From the NCBI GenBank assembly GCA_963850345.1, contig CAWKKW010000005.1:1178001-1242000 (forward strand): DNA of 64,000 nt, in the 5' to 3' direction. A model generated the notes under the pieces. The model had not been told where the DNA came from and searched no databases. It worked only from the letters and a program-made list of their open reading frames with translations. Below are positions 34,504-43,247 of this stretch, piece by piece (positions within the stretch are counted from its first letter, which is position 1; each line of letters opens with the position of its first letter). Source of the DNA: CAWKKW01 sp963850345. GTDB lineage: Bacteria; Acidobacteriota; Terriglobia; Terriglobales; Acidobacteriaceae. Position numbers and translations under genes: made by a program.

Positions 34504-34729
34504 GCCATTCGAGGCTCATACGAGTACCTGTACGTGGTCAAGCTTAGCATCGCGAGGTTCGCCCTATCGTGGATGAACAACTCGCCAGTACCGCATGAAT
34601 ACAGGGCGTGCGAGCATTCGCGGCCCAAGTTCCATGACCTGCGGACTACAGAAGACGGCAAGTAATTGTGGTCTTTCATGTGGGCGAGACTACAAGAGTG
34701 GATCGTTTTATTACAGTTACTTGCAAGGT

Positions 34730-34745
34730 TATGACTTATGTCATA
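34730..34745. promoter_or_regulatory. Perfect palindrome, CRP/FNR-type spacing
   Basis: TATGA-CTTATG-TCATA is a palindrome with perfect 6-base arms (TATGAC/GTCATA, N4 loop). It lies about 128 bases before the first flp gene. Its core TGAC-N4-GTCA is the same as in the palindrome at 22259-22272. Confidence 0.5.
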
Positions 34746-34872
34746 GAACGCGCAGAATGCGCAAAGTTTTTCATTGACAGTTCGCGAGGCCGGGGTGAGA
34801 GTAGCAGCAACAAACCCAGCACGATCAGAGCGCACTTCGCGAACTGCCGTGCCTACTTAGCAAGGAGCAATC

Positions 34873-35058
34873 ATGAATAAGAACTGGAAGCAGATGTTAC
34901 AAGCGTTTGTAAGTGACGAGTCGGGTCAGGACATGATCGAGTACGCGTTGGTAGCGGCTCTGATTGGCTTGGGTGCGGTCGCTTCATTGCGCACGGTAGC
35001 GACGGCCATCACGGGCGCCTTCACCAACATCAACACTCAACTGGGCACTGCAGTCTAG
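34873..35058 (+). CDS. flp: Flp/Fap-type type IVb pilin
   Basis: A 61-residue prepilin: a short basic leader, processing site ESG-QDMIEYALVAALIGLGAV (Gly before the cut, Glu-Tyr at +5/+6, the Flp signature), one helix, and a short tail TNINTQLGTAV. AAGGAG precedes the ATG. It is the main subunit of Tad pili, cut by the prepilin peptidase downstream and assembled through the CpaF/TadB/TadC machine. It is the first gene of the rightward arm. Confidence 0.95.
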   Translation: MNKNWKQMLQAFVSDESGQDMIEYALVAALIGLGAVASLRTVATAITGAFTNINTQLGTAV

Positions 35059-35088
35059 CGTGTGGTAAACGTTCGGGCGGAGATTGCG

Positions 35089-35268
35089 ATGCGCTGGCGT
35101 TACGCGTGGTTGGAGTTGCTCAACGAGGAGAGTGGGCAGGACATAGTGGAGTACGCACTGGTCGCTCTCCTGATGAGCATCTGCGCGCTGGCGGCATTGC
35201 CGCCGGTGGTCGCAGCCATTCCCGTCGCGTTCCAACAGATCGGCGCGATCTGTGCCGGCGGACATTGA
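35089..35268 (+). CDS. flp: Second Flp-type pilin
   Basis: A 59-residue prepilin from the ATG at 35089 (GGAG upstream; a GTG at 35062 overlaps the first pilin's end region). The processing site EESGQDIVEYALVALLMSI keeps Gly, Glu and Tyr. Its C-terminus VAFQQIGAICAGGH carries a single Cys, unlike the first pilin. It is probably a minor or alternative pilin: two adjacent but diverged flp copies are common in tad loci. Confidence 0.88.
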   Translation: MRWRYAWLELLNEESGQDIVEYALVALLMSICALAALPPVVAAIPVAFQQIGAICAGGH

Positions 35269-35422
35269 GCCACATCGATCTTTGCCCGCCGTGGATGAAG
35301 CTGGCGAGTGACATCGGGGTCCGCCGCGGCCGAGTTCTCACCGGCCGTACCTCAAGAGAAATGCGACACGGCCGATAACCGCTGGTACGAAGCTGTATCG
35401 TTTCGCAGTCGACCAGGGCTGC

Positions 35423-35998
35423 TTGCGTTTGTGCTTTGCTTCGGTTTTTCCGGTGCTCACTTTGAAGGTCGAACTTACATTCGCGTTGATGTCTATGCTC
35501 TGCGCCTTGATAGGTGCGGTCTATGACGTCCTCTACCGCCGCATTCCGAACCTGCTGTCCGGATCGGGCCTTGTGCTTGGCCTGTTGGCTTCCTTCTGCT
35601 TTGGGGGATGGCGGCGGGGGCTGTCCGCGGCGGCCGCGGCTGGAGTGTGTGGGCTGGTTTTCCTGGTGTTCTATGTCGCCGGCGGCATGGGAGCGGGAGA
35701 CGTGAAGCTGATCACCGCCGTGGGCTGCCTGGCAGGCTGGACCAACCTGGGATCGCTACTGGTGCTGACTGCGCTTGCGGGCGGCGTACTGGCCGTAATG
35801 GTGGCGGTGCGCCGAGGGCGAGCGAAAGAGACGCTGGGCAATGTGGGCGCGCTGCTGATGCACCACACGCACGAGGGTTTGCGGCCGCATCCGGTTCTAA
35901 ATCTGCACGGCGAACGGGCGCTCCGCCTGCCGTATGGAGTGGCGATCGCCATGGGCAGCGCGATGACGTTTTACCTGCAAGTGAAGCAGAGGGGTTGA
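35423..35998 (+). CDS. Prepilin peptidase (TadV/CpaA-like)
   Basis: A 191-residue membrane protein of the A24 aspartic prepilin peptidase family. The two catalytic Asp are visible in GAVYDVLYRRIPN and GGMGAGDVKLITAVG. About five or six helices are predicted. The start is uncertain: TTG at 35423 has AGGG upstream, while GTG at 35453 or ATG at 35489 give N-termini more like other TadV proteins. It cuts the Flp and TadE-type prepilins of this locus at the inner membrane. Confidence 0.88.
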   Translation: MRLCFASVFPVLTLKVELTFALMSMLCALIGAVYDVLYRRIPNLLSGSGLVLGLLASFCFGGWRRGLSAAAAAGVCGLVFLVFYVAGGMGAGDVKLITAVGCLAGWTNLGSLLVLTALAGGVLAVMVAVRRGRAKETLGNVGALLMHHTHEGLRPHPVLNLHGERALRLPYGVAIAMGSAMTFYLQVKQRG

Positions 35999-35999
35999 G

Positions 36000-36818
36000 A
36001 TGGCTGCACGACGATTGTTAACGGCGTTGTTGATTGCGGTGGCGATCTCCGGCCTCTTCACCTTTTGGGTGGGCCGCAGGATAAGCCGCCCGCACGCCGT
36101 GCCGCCTGCGCCGGTAAGACAACGGTTCGTGGTTGCCGCCCGCGCGATGCAGAGCGGAGAGGTGCTCGAGACTGCAAGTTTGACCACGGCCGAGTCTCCT
36201 TCTACCGCGGCAATTCCCGGCAGCTTCGCCAAAGTACCGGACGTCTCCGGTCGAGCGCTGCTGTATCCGCTCACGCCCGGAGAGCCGATTCTGGAGCGGT
36301 ATCTGGCTCCGGCTGGTTCGGGATCGGGGCTGACGGTGCGGATCCCGCCGGGTATGCGCGCCATTTCGCTCAAGTCGGACGAAGTCATGGGCGTCTCCGG
36401 ATTTTTGCTGCCGGGAACGTACGTCGATGTCTTGGTGACGTACCACGCCAGCAATAACGCCGAGCCGGTCACGGCAACGGTCCTGCAGGATGTGCAGGTG
36501 ATCGCCAGCGGCCAGAAGATTCAGCCGGATCCGGAAGGAAAGCCGGCGACGGTCAGCGTAGTCACGCTGCTCTTGAGTTCGGAGAACGCAGAGAAGGCGG
36601 CGCTGGCCAGCAACCAGGGAGCGATTCACTTCGTGTTGCGCAACGGTGCGGACCGGGCCGAGATGGACACTCTGCCGATCTCGATGGCGCAGATCGCACC
36701 AGGCGGAGCGCGGCCCAGGCCCATGGCGGGAACCGTCAAGCGTGTGGCGGCGGTGAAGCCGAGCGCACCGGTCGAGACCTTCCTCGGCGAGAAACGCGTG
36801 GTTGCCAATTTTGAGTAA
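36000..36818 (+). CDS. cpaB: Flp pilus assembly protein CpaB/RcpC
   Basis: A 272-residue protein with an N-terminal membrane anchor (LLTALLIAVAISGLFTFWVG) and an SAF domain (FVVAARAMQSGEVLETASL), then the RcpC/CpaB core GMRAISLKSDEVMGVSGFLLPG and YVDVLVTY. It acts in the periplasm with the secretin. The ATG follows the peptidase stop by one base and has GGGG upstream. Confidence 0.92.
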   Translation: MAARRLLTALLIAVAISGLFTFWVGRRISRPHAVPPAPVRQRFVVAARAMQSGEVLETASLTTAESPSTAAIPGSFAKVPDVSGRALLYPLTPGEPILERYLAPAGSGSGLTVRIPPGMRAISLKSDEVMGVSGFLLPGTYVDVLVTYHASNNAEPVTATVLQDVQVIASGQKIQPDPEGKPATVSVVTLLLSSENAEKAALASNQGAIHFVLRNGADRAEMDTLPISMAQIAPGGARPRPMAGTVKRVAAVKPSAPVETFLGEKRVVANFE

Positions 36819-36846
36819 ACAGCGGGACGAAAGGAAGAAGGCGGGC

Positions 36847-38376
36847 ATGAGGACGACAACCAGGAAGGCGATCCGAAGCGGGACGCTGATCCTGCTGCTC
36901 TGCGCCTTGCCGTGCACGTTGAGTTGGACACAGGTCGCGGCATCCCCCGCGGCACACCCTGCCGTTGCCCAGAAAGCTTCGCCACAAGGCGCAGGGTTGG
37001 CTGAGCACGGGAACGGGGTCGTTCCTTCTGCAGCCGCCCTGGGGCCGGGAAGCAGTCTTTCGACCGCGCTTCTGAGCAGCACCGAGTCGGTAGGCGAGAC
37101 GGTACATCTGGTGGTGGGCCGATCCCTCTACATCAACACGCCAACCCGTTTGCGGCGCGTGTATGTGAGTAATCCCGATGTACTGAATTCCTTTACCGCC
37201 AGCCCCAACCAGATCGTCGTCACGGCCAAAGCGCCGGGGGTGAGCGGCCTTATCCTGTGGAACGATACCGGCCAATCGCGAGCGTACCTGGTCTCTTCCG
37301 ATCTGGATGTCGAGGCGCTGCGCACATCGCTGGTTCGCGCGCTGCCCGGAGAGAGCGTGCAGGTGGAGGCGCGCGAAGGCAAGGTATATCTCACGGGGAC
37401 GGTTTCGAGCGATGAGGCGGCCGCCGCTGCGATCCGGCTGGCTACGCTGCATTCCAAGGAAGTGGCGAACTCGCTGATCGTCAATCGGCTGCACGTGCGC
37501 CAGGTCAAGCTGAAGGTCCGATTCGTCGAGGTCGACCGGGTCAAGCTTGACGAATTTGGCTTGAACTTTTTCAGCGGCGGAAAAAATATGAGTGCCACCA
37601 CCACGGGTCAGTTTCCAACCACCTCGGCGATCAGCGCGGGAGGATCGTCGGTGGGCGGTTCGGGCAGTTCGACGGCCGGCGGTGGCGGAACCTCCCTGAC
37701 CTTGAGCGATCCGCTGAACCTGTTCTTCTTCAACACGAGCCTGAATGTGGGCGTCACGCTGCGGGATCTGGAGAACAAGCAGGTGCTGCAGATTCTGGCC
37801 GAGCCAAGCATCACGACATTGAGCGGGCAGAAGGCCTCCTTCCTGTCCGGCGGCGAGTTTCCATTTCCGGTGGTGCAGGGCGGGTCAGGAGGATTTAGTT
37901 CCGTCACCATCCAGTTTCGCGACTACGGGGTGCGGCTCGAGTTCACCCCGACAGTCAATCCGGACGGCACCATCCAGCTCAAGGTGAATCCCGAGGTCAG
38001 CGCCCTCGACTACACCAACTCGGTCACCATCTCCGGCTACACCATCCCGGCGATCTCCACTCGCAAGGCGGAGACCGAGGTGGAGTTACGCGACGGACAA
38101 AGCTTCGCCATCTCCGGGTTGTTGGATCACCGCACCACGCAGGTGCTGGCGAAGATGCCGGGGATCGGCAACGTGCCCGTACTGGGCGAGTTTTTCAAGT
38201 CCAAGGAGCTGAGCCACTCGCTGGTGGAGTTGATCGTCATTGTGACCCCGATCATCGTGGATCCGCTCACCGAGAGCAGCAGCCCGACTGATCCTAAGCT
38301 GGCGCTCCCGAATATGGATGAGGGTCAATTTGACCGCACGTTGGGCAAGCACAAGCCGGCGGCCTCTCCCAAGTAG
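36847..38376 (+). CDS. cpaC: Type II/III-type secretin of the Tad system (CpaC/RcpA)
   Basis: A 509-residue outer-membrane secretin from the ATG at 36847 (an AAGG-rich site upstream). It has a signal peptide (SGTLILLLCALPCTLSW), an N-terminal pilus-and-secretion domain (VHLVVGRSLYINTPTRLRRV), a BON-like segment (GKVYLTGTVSSDEAAAAAI), and the secretin core with LEFTPTVNPDGTIQLKVNPE and VPVLGEFFKSKELSHSLVEL. A Gly/Ser-rich loop (about 258-284) sits within the core. It forms the pore through which Flp pili exit. Confidence 0.92.
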   Translation: MRTTTRKAIRSGTLILLLCALPCTLSWTQVAASPAAHPAVAQKASPQGAGLAEHGNGVVPSAAALGPGSSLSTALLSSTESVGETVHLVVGRSLYINTPTRLRRVYVSNPDVLNSFTASPNQIVVTAKAPGVSGLILWNDTGQSRAYLVSSDLDVEALRTSLVRALPGESVQVEAREGKVYLTGTVSSDEAAAAAIRLATLHSKEVANSLIVNRLHVRQVKLKVRFVEVDRVKLDEFGLNFFSGGKNMSATTTGQFPTTSAISAGGSSVGGSGSSTAGGGGTSLTLSDPLNLFFFNTSLNVGVTLRDLENKQVLQILAEPSITTLSGQKASFLSGGEFPFPVVQGGSGGFSSVTIQFRDYGVRLEFTPTVNPDGTIQLKVNPEVSALDYTNSVTISGYTIPAISTRKAETEVELRDGQSFAISGLLDHRTTQVLAKMPGIGNVPVLGEFFKSKELSHSLVELIVIVTPIIVDPLTESSSPTDPKLALPNMDEGQFDRTLGKHKPAASPK

Positions 38377-38388
38377 TCCTGAGACAAC

Positions 38389-39612
38389 ATGACCTCCATC
38401 AAACCCATCCCGGATCCCTACCACGTGGCGCTGATCACCGTCTGTGTCGGCAGCGATACGCAGGTACAGATCGGGAACGAGATGAGCAGGATGCCATGGG
38501 CGGTCGCCTCCTCGCACTGGGACCATTACCTCACGGCGGCCCGGCGGGTCCAGTTCCCGACCAACATCGCCAATGCGGATGCGTGCGTGGCGGTGGTCGA
38601 CTTCGACAAGGAACCGGCGCAGGCGATCGAGTCGGTGGACCTGATCAACCAGGCATTTCTGGGTCGCGCCGCGATCGTGGCGCTCTCCTCGCAGAGCGAT
38701 CCGGAGTTGCTGCTGCGGGCAATGCGCGCCGGCTGCAACGAATTTTTGCGCAAGCCCTTTCATGCCTCGCAATTCGGCGCCTGCCTGGCCAACCAGGACA
38801 ACAAGTGGTCGCACGCGGCATCGCGCGCTCAGAGCAGCGGACAGGTGTTGTCCTTCTTCGGCGCGAAGGGTGGCGTGGGCACCACCACGATCGCCATTCA
38901 CCTGGCCATCTCCCTGGTGCGGCTCCACGGCAAGAAGGTGTTGCTGGTCGACAACCATCCCCAGTTCGGCCATGTATGTCTGTATCTGGGGCTCGAGGGC
39001 GCCCACTACCACTTTCACGAAGTAGTGCGCAATGTCGACCGGCTGGATAGCGAGTTGCTGCGCGGGTTTGTCGCCCATCATCCGGTGGGCATGGACGTGC
39101 TGGCTTCGCCGGACACGTTTAACGCGGTGCGGCCGATCGACCCGGATGCACTCGTGCGCACCGTGGAGTATCTGCGAGGCCAATACGATTACATCCTGCT
39201 GGACTGCGTGGACTCCTTCGACGAGAACAGCCTTACGGTCATCGATGCCTCCGACCGCTTCTACCTGATCGCCACCCCCGATCTCGGCGCAGTACGTAAC
39301 CTCTCTCGTTACGTGGACAGCCTGATGCGGAACGAAGAGCGATCGGCGAAGGCGCAAATCGTGATCAACCGCTACTCCTCGCAAGGGGCCGTCGATATTC
39401 GCCAGATTGAAAACGCGCTACGCCTGCCGGTGGTCATCAAGCTGCCCAACAGTTATGCGGAGCTGGTGCGCGCGTTGAACGTAGGCGAGCCGCTCTCGAC
39501 CAAGAAGAAGTCTGAGATATCGACGCAGTTTCTGCGCTGGGCCAACGAAATCGCGGGGGTCCGGCCGGTAGAGGCGCCCAGGTCGAGCCTCGCGCGGCTG
39601 GCATTGTGGTGA
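38389..39612 (+). CDS. cpaE: CpaE/TadZ-like ATPase
   Basis: A 407-residue protein: a receiver-like N-terminal domain (1-135; ACVAVVDFDKEP, then LRKPFHASQF) without a clear phosphoacceptor, then a MinD/ParA-type ATPase with deviant Walker A FFGAKGGVGTTTIAIHLA and Walker B-like YDYILLDCVDSFD. In other bacteria TadZ/CpaE sets the polar site of the Tad machine at the inner membrane face. It follows the secretin by 12 bases. Confidence 0.9.
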   Translation: MTSIKPIPDPYHVALITVCVGSDTQVQIGNEMSRMPWAVASSHWDHYLTAARRVQFPTNIANADACVAVVDFDKEPAQAIESVDLINQAFLGRAAIVALSSQSDPELLLRAMRAGCNEFLRKPFHASQFGACLANQDNKWSHAASRAQSSGQVLSFFGAKGGVGTTTIAIHLAISLVRLHGKKVLLVDNHPQFGHVCLYLGLEGAHYHFHEVVRNVDRLDSELLRGFVAHHPVGMDVLASPDTFNAVRPIDPDALVRTVEYLRGQYDYILLDCVDSFDENSLTVIDASDRFYLIATPDLGAVRNLSRYVDSLMRNEERSAKAQIVINRYSSQGAVDIRQIENALRLPVVIKLPNSYAELVRALNVGEPLSTKKKSEISTQFLRWANEIAGVRPVEAPRSSLARLALW

Positions 39613-39661
39613 ACTGGCTGGCCGAACGCGGTAGATATGACGGCAGTGGAAAGGCACGACC

Positions 39662-41011
39662 ATGATCGAGACCGGCGGGCACGGAAGCACGGCGCGGGTG
39701 ATCCCGTTAAATTCGCGGTCGGGAAAGCAGATACCCGACAAGCAACAGCAGGAGATCAAATCGGCGGTGCACCAGGAGCTGATCCGGCGTCTGGACCTGG
39801 ACAAACTGGAGAGCATGCGCGAGACGCGCGCGGCGCAGATCCAGCTCACGACGCTGATCGAGCAGATCATCGGCGAGCAAGGCATTCCACTGAGCGTGAG
39901 CGAACGGGACCGTTTGGCACAGGAGGTGCTGGACGAGGTCTTCGGCCTCGGGCCGCTCGAGCCGCTGCTGCAGGACCACTCGATCAGCGACATCCTGGTG
40001 AACACCTACAACCTGGTCTACGTGGAGCGGCGCGGACAGCTGGAGAAGACAAAGGTAGTGTTCAAAGACGATCGCCACTTGATGCAGATCATTGACAAGA
40101 TCGTCTCCGCCGTAGGCCGGCGAGTGGACGAATCCTCGCCCATGGTGGATGCCCGGTTGAAGGATGGTTCGCGCGTCAACGTGATCATTCCGCCGCTGGC
40201 GGTCGATGGGCCGATTCTCTCCATCCGCAGGTTCGGGGTCACTCCTCTGGTAGCGGAAGATCTTTACCGCAACCGCATGTTTACCCTGCCCATGCTGGAG
40301 GTGATGGCCGGCGCGGTGCGCGCCAAGCTGAACATCGTAGTCTCCGGCGGGACGGGCGCGGGCAAGACGACGCTGCTGAATGTGTTGTCCAGCTTCATCT
40401 CCGATAAGGACCGCATCGTCACCATTGAAGACTCGGCGGAGTTGCAGTTGAAGCAGGAGCATGTCGTGCGGCTGGAGTGCCGTCCGCCCAACGTGGAAGG
40501 CCGGGGCGCGGTCCGGCAGCGCGAGTTGGTCATCAACGCGCTGCGTATGCGCCCGGACCGGATCGTGCTCGGCGAGGTGCGAGGCGAAGAAGCGCTCGAC
40601 ATGTTGCAGGCGATGAATACGGGCCACGATGGCTCGTTGACCACGGTGCATGCGAACACGCCCAGAGACGCACTGGCACGCATCGAGACCATGACCATGA
40701 TGAGCGATGTGCGACTGCCGGAGAAGGCGATCCGGATGCAAATCGCGTCGGCGGTTCACCTGATCCTGCAGGTCTCGCGCATGAGCGACGGAACGCGGCG
40801 CATCACGCACATCAGCGAGTTGACCGGAACCTATAGCGACGTGATCAGCATGCAGGACATTTTTGTATTCGAGAAGGATGGGCTGGACAAGAACGGCAAA
40901 GTAATCGGAAGGTTTCGCGCCACCGGCATCGTTCCCAAATTCGCAGAGAAGCTGAAGAGTGCGGGCATACATCTGCCTCCCGACCTCATGAACCACGTGG
41001 AAGAGGTGTAG
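39662..41011 (+). CDS. cpaF: Tad pilus assembly ATPase (CpaF/TadA)
   Basis: A 449-residue secretion ATPase. Its N-terminal domain has FGLGPLEPLLQDHSISDILV; the C-terminal domain has Walker A VVSGGTGAGKTTLLN, the Asp-box-like TIEDSAELQL, Walker B RIVLGEVRGEEALDML and a His box TGHDGSLTTVHAN. It powers Flp extrusion (and probably retraction) as a cytoplasmic hexamer docking on TadB/TadC. AAAGG precedes the ATG. Confidence 0.95.
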   Translation: MIETGGHGSTARVIPLNSRSGKQIPDKQQQEIKSAVHQELIRRLDLDKLESMRETRAAQIQLTTLIEQIIGEQGIPLSVSERDRLAQEVLDEVFGLGPLEPLLQDHSISDILVNTYNLVYVERRGQLEKTKVVFKDDRHLMQIIDKIVSAVGRRVDESSPMVDARLKDGSRVNVIIPPLAVDGPILSIRRFGVTPLVAEDLYRNRMFTLPMLEVMAGAVRAKLNIVVSGGTGAGKTTLLNVLSSFISDKDRIVTIEDSAELQLKQEHVVRLECRPPNVEGRGAVRQRELVINALRMRPDRIVLGEVRGEEALDMLQAMNTGHDGSLTTVHANTPRDALARIETMTMMSDVRLPEKAIRMQIASAVHLILQVSRMSDGTRRITHISELTGTYSDVISMQDIFVFEKDGLDKNGKVIGRFRATGIVPKFAEKLKSAGIHLPPDLMNHVEEV

Positions 41012-41016
41012 CGGCG

Positions 41017-41985
41017 ATGACGTTGCTGGTGCTGGTGTTCCTGGTGATCGTGGCGATGACGTTTGGCGCGCTGGTGTTCGCCATGCGTCCTACCAGGACA
41101 GACAAGACGATCGAGCAGCGCATCTCGACCATGCGGCTGCCGGTCGTGGAACACGCCCGTGAAGACGCGGTGCAGCTGCTCAAACAATCCCGGTCGACCA
41201 GCTTCGCCTGGCTGGAGAGTGCGGTTGTAAAGTTTCATGCTTCGCGCAAGCTGCATTCCTATATTGATCAGTCGCAGGTACGTATTTCGGTTGGCGCGTT
41301 CGTCATGTCGACTGCCGGGCTGGCGGCGGCCGGTGCGCTGCTGACGTACAAGTTCCTACCCATTCTTCCAGCGGCCCTGGCGGCGGCGGTGCTCGCTTCG
41401 CTGCTGCCCTATGCGGTGCTGGCCTACAAGCGCAACAAGCGGATTGCGGCGTTCAATGCCGCGCTGCCGGACTGCATCGACATGATGGGCCGGGCGTTGC
41501 GTGCGGGTCATTCGATGATCGCGGCGATCGAGATGGTCTCTGAACAGTGCGTGGACCCGCTCGCTTCTGAGTTTGGTGACGTGTTTCAGCAGCAGAACTT
41601 TGGGCTGCCGTTGCGGGAGGCGCTGATGCACCTGCTTGAGCGTGTGCCCTCGCAGGATCTTCGCGTGCTGGTGACCGCCATCCTGGTGCAGCGGGATACG
41701 GGAGGCAACCTGGCCGAGATTCTCGATCGCACCGCGACAGTGATCCGGGAGAGGCTGCGCATCAAGGGGGAGATCCGCATTCATACCGCGCAGGGCCGTC
41801 TGACGGGCTGGATCCTGAGCCTGCTGCCGGTGACCATGCTGCTTCTGATCAACATCGTCAATCCCGGATATTCGCATGTGCTGCTGGTCGATCCGCTGGG
41901 TCAGAAGCTGATCTATGTCGGTATCGGGCTCACGGCGGCGGGCGCGCTGACCATTCGCCACATCGTCAACGGAATCGACGTGTAG
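41017..41985 (+). CDS. tadB: Tad inner-membrane platform protein TadB
   Basis: A 322-residue membrane protein with an N-terminal helix, two central helices (VGAFVMSTAGLAAAGALL and ILPAALAAAVLASLLPYAVL), the T2SSF domain ALPDCIDMMGRALRAGHSM ... LVTAILVQRDTGGNLAEIL and two C-terminal helices. It is the TadB half of the GspF-like platform that couples CpaF to pilus assembly. It starts 5 bases after cpaF. Confidence 0.93.
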   Translation: MTLLVLVFLVIVAMTFGALVFAMRPTRTDKTIEQRISTMRLPVVEHAREDAVQLLKQSRSTSFAWLESAVVKFHASRKLHSYIDQSQVRISVGAFVMSTAGLAAAGALLTYKFLPILPAALAAAVLASLLPYAVLAYKRNKRIAAFNAALPDCIDMMGRALRAGHSMIAAIEMVSEQCVDPLASEFGDVFQQQNFGLPLREALMHLLERVPSQDLRVLVTAILVQRDTGGNLAEILDRTATVIRERLRIKGEIRIHTAQGRLTGWILSLLPVTMLLLINIVNPGYSHVLLVDPLGQKLIYVGIGLTAAGALTIRHIVNGIDV

Positions 41986-41992
41986 GGACGAC

Positions 41993-42895
41993 ATGAACCT
42001 CATCTTTTATGCCGCGATCGCCGTGACCAGCTTCAGCCTGGTTGCGGTGTTGCTCGTCTGGCTCTCGATGCGCCCTTCCCGCGTCGATCGGCGGGTGAAG
42101 CAGGTACTGGAGAATCGGGAGCCTTCGCGACCCGAGCCGGGCGCACGGCAGACCTTTGCACTGAAGCTGATCGGCCTTGCGGGCAGAGTGCGCAAGGGCC
42201 TGGGGCTCTCCGGCGACGATCGGCTGAAACAGCGGCTGCTGGCGGCTGGATTGCGCCGGCCGGGAAGCGTGGATGTCTACCTGGCTAGCAGATTCCTGGG
42301 ACCGCTCATGGGCGTGGTCGCCGGCAGTTTCATCGCCGCCAACCGCACGTTCTGCATGTTTCTCTTCGCAGTCCTGGGATACCTGGCGCCCGACTTATGG
42401 CTGGGATGGAAGGTGTCGCGCCGCCAGGAGCGGATTCGCAAGAGCATCCCGGATGCGGTCGACCTGTTGGTGATCTGCGTGGATGCGGGGCTGGGGCTGG
42501 ACCAGGCGCTGATGCGCGTGGGCAAGGAGCTGAGCATCAGCCATCCGGACATTCACCACGAGTTTTCGCAGATCAATCTGGAGCAGCGCGCGGGCAAGCC
42601 TCGCCTGGAGGCATGGCAGAGCATGGCCGACCGCACCAAGTTGGCGGAGTTCAACGCGTTCGTGAGCATGCTGACGCAGACCGATAAGTTTGGCACGCCC
42701 ATCGTTCGCGCCCTGAGCCGGTATGCCGATGAGATTCGGCTGAAGCGGCGGCAGCGTGCCGAGGAACAAGCCTCGAAGACCAAGATCAAGATTCTCTTCC
42801 CTCTGGTGCTGTTCATCTTCCCTTGTCTGTTCATCGTGTTGCTGGCTCCGGCGGTCATTGGAATTACGAAAGGTCTGGGAACTCTGGGCAAATAG
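41993..42895 (+). CDS. tadC: Tad inner-membrane platform protein TadC
   Basis: A 300-residue membrane protein of the T2SSF family, with IPDAVDLLVICVDAGLGLDQ, LVGDISHPDIHHEF-type positions (here LSISHPDIHHEFSQINLEQRAG) and the C-terminal motif RRQRAEEQASKTKIKILFPL, characteristic of TadC, followed by a last helix LFIFPCLFIVLLAPAVIGI. It pairs with TadB. It is the last canonical tad gene here; two tiny membrane genes follow. Confidence 0.93.
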   Translation: MNLIFYAAIAVTSFSLVAVLLVWLSMRPSRVDRRVKQVLENREPSRPEPGARQTFALKLIGLAGRVRKGLGLSGDDRLKQRLLAAGLRRPGSVDVYLASRFLGPLMGVVAGSFIAANRTFCMFLFAVLGYLAPDLWLGWKVSRRQERIRKSIPDAVDLLVICVDAGLGLDQALMRVGKELSISHPDIHHEFSQINLEQRAGKPRLEAWQSMADRTKLAEFNAFVSMLTQTDKFGTPIVRALSRYADEIRLKRRQRAEEQASKTKIKILFPLVLFIFPCLFIVLLAPAVIGITKGLGTLGK

Positions 42896-42916
42896 CGCAG
42901 GTTCCGAGGTAAGCGA

Positions 42917-42994
42917 ATGCAGTTGATGATTACGGCCGTATTAGTGCTGACGCTGGTTACAGTCTGGCTGATCTTGGAGATGTGGCCGGATTAG
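42917..42994 (+). CDS. Tiny membrane peptide (25 residues)
   Basis: MQLMITAVLVLTLVTVWLI begins a 25-residue peptide that is one transmembrane helix with an acidic end (LEMWPD). GAGGT lies 7 bases before the ATG, so it looks translated. It sits 21 bases after tadC in the same direction. A structural or regulatory role at the Tad platform is only a guess. Confidence 0.5.
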   Translation: MQLMITAVLVLTLVTVWLILEMWPD

Positions 42995-43057
42995 TGGCGG
43001 TACGTCGAGCAGGAAAGCTGCGAGATGACCCAGGTCGGAACGGAAGTCATGCGGAAA

Positions 43058-43099
43058 GGCAGTTTTAAATCTGCCGCGTGATGGGTGATACATACACCC
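43058..43099 (+). other. Two small hairpins between tiny genes
   Basis: GGCAG-N8-CTGCC (43058-43075) and GGGTG-N7-CACCC (43083-43099) lie in the gap between the 25- and 31-residue genes. They could be attenuator or mRNA-stability structures; neither has a clear T-run. Confidence 0.35.
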
Positions 43100-43143
43100 G
43101 CTTTGGGTACAGATAGTAACTGAAGAGAAAGGAGGAATTTCGA

Positions 43144-43239
43144 ATGGACAGTGGAATCATTATTCGGATCGTTGCAGGCGTGTTGGCGGTCATTATCCTG
43201 GGCGTGATCATCTATCGCCGGAAGCAGAAGTCTGCTTAA
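43144..43239 (+). CDS. Tiny membrane peptide (31 residues)
   Basis: A 31-residue peptide: MDSGIIIRIVAGVLAVIILG, then VIIYRRKQKSA, that is one transmembrane helix with a basic cytoplasmic tail. AGGAGG 9 bases before the ATG is the strongest ribosome-binding site in the locus, which argues for real and high translation. It precedes the DUF192 gene by 8 bases. Confidence 0.62.
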   Translation: MDSGIIIRIVAGVLAVIILGVIIYRRKQKSA

Positions 43240-43247
43240 GGTGCGGG

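Larger units (their letters stand above)
34212..34872. other. Noncoding regulatory stretch between the two tad arms
   Basis: About 660 bases with no supportable gene, lower in GC than the flanks. It holds two CRP/FNR-type palindromes (34488 and 34730) and an isolated TTGACA (34774). Start signals for the leftward pseudopilin operon and the rightward flp operon must lie here. Confidence 0.6.

Noticed and set aside
38086..39384. Open frame opposite cpaC/cpaE
   Set aside because: It spans the boundary of two well-supported genes and has no motif.
39707..40996. Long open frame on the minus strand opposite cpaF (about 429 codons)
   Set aside because: It lies wholly opposite the clear cpaF/tadA gene, is rich in His/Arg/Gln with no domain motif, and is the usual shadow of GC-rich coding DNA.
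43052..43081. Possible 18-residue peptide starting near 43024 between the tiny membrane genes
   Set aside because: No ribosome-binding site and a hairpin overlaps its end; not supportable as a gene.
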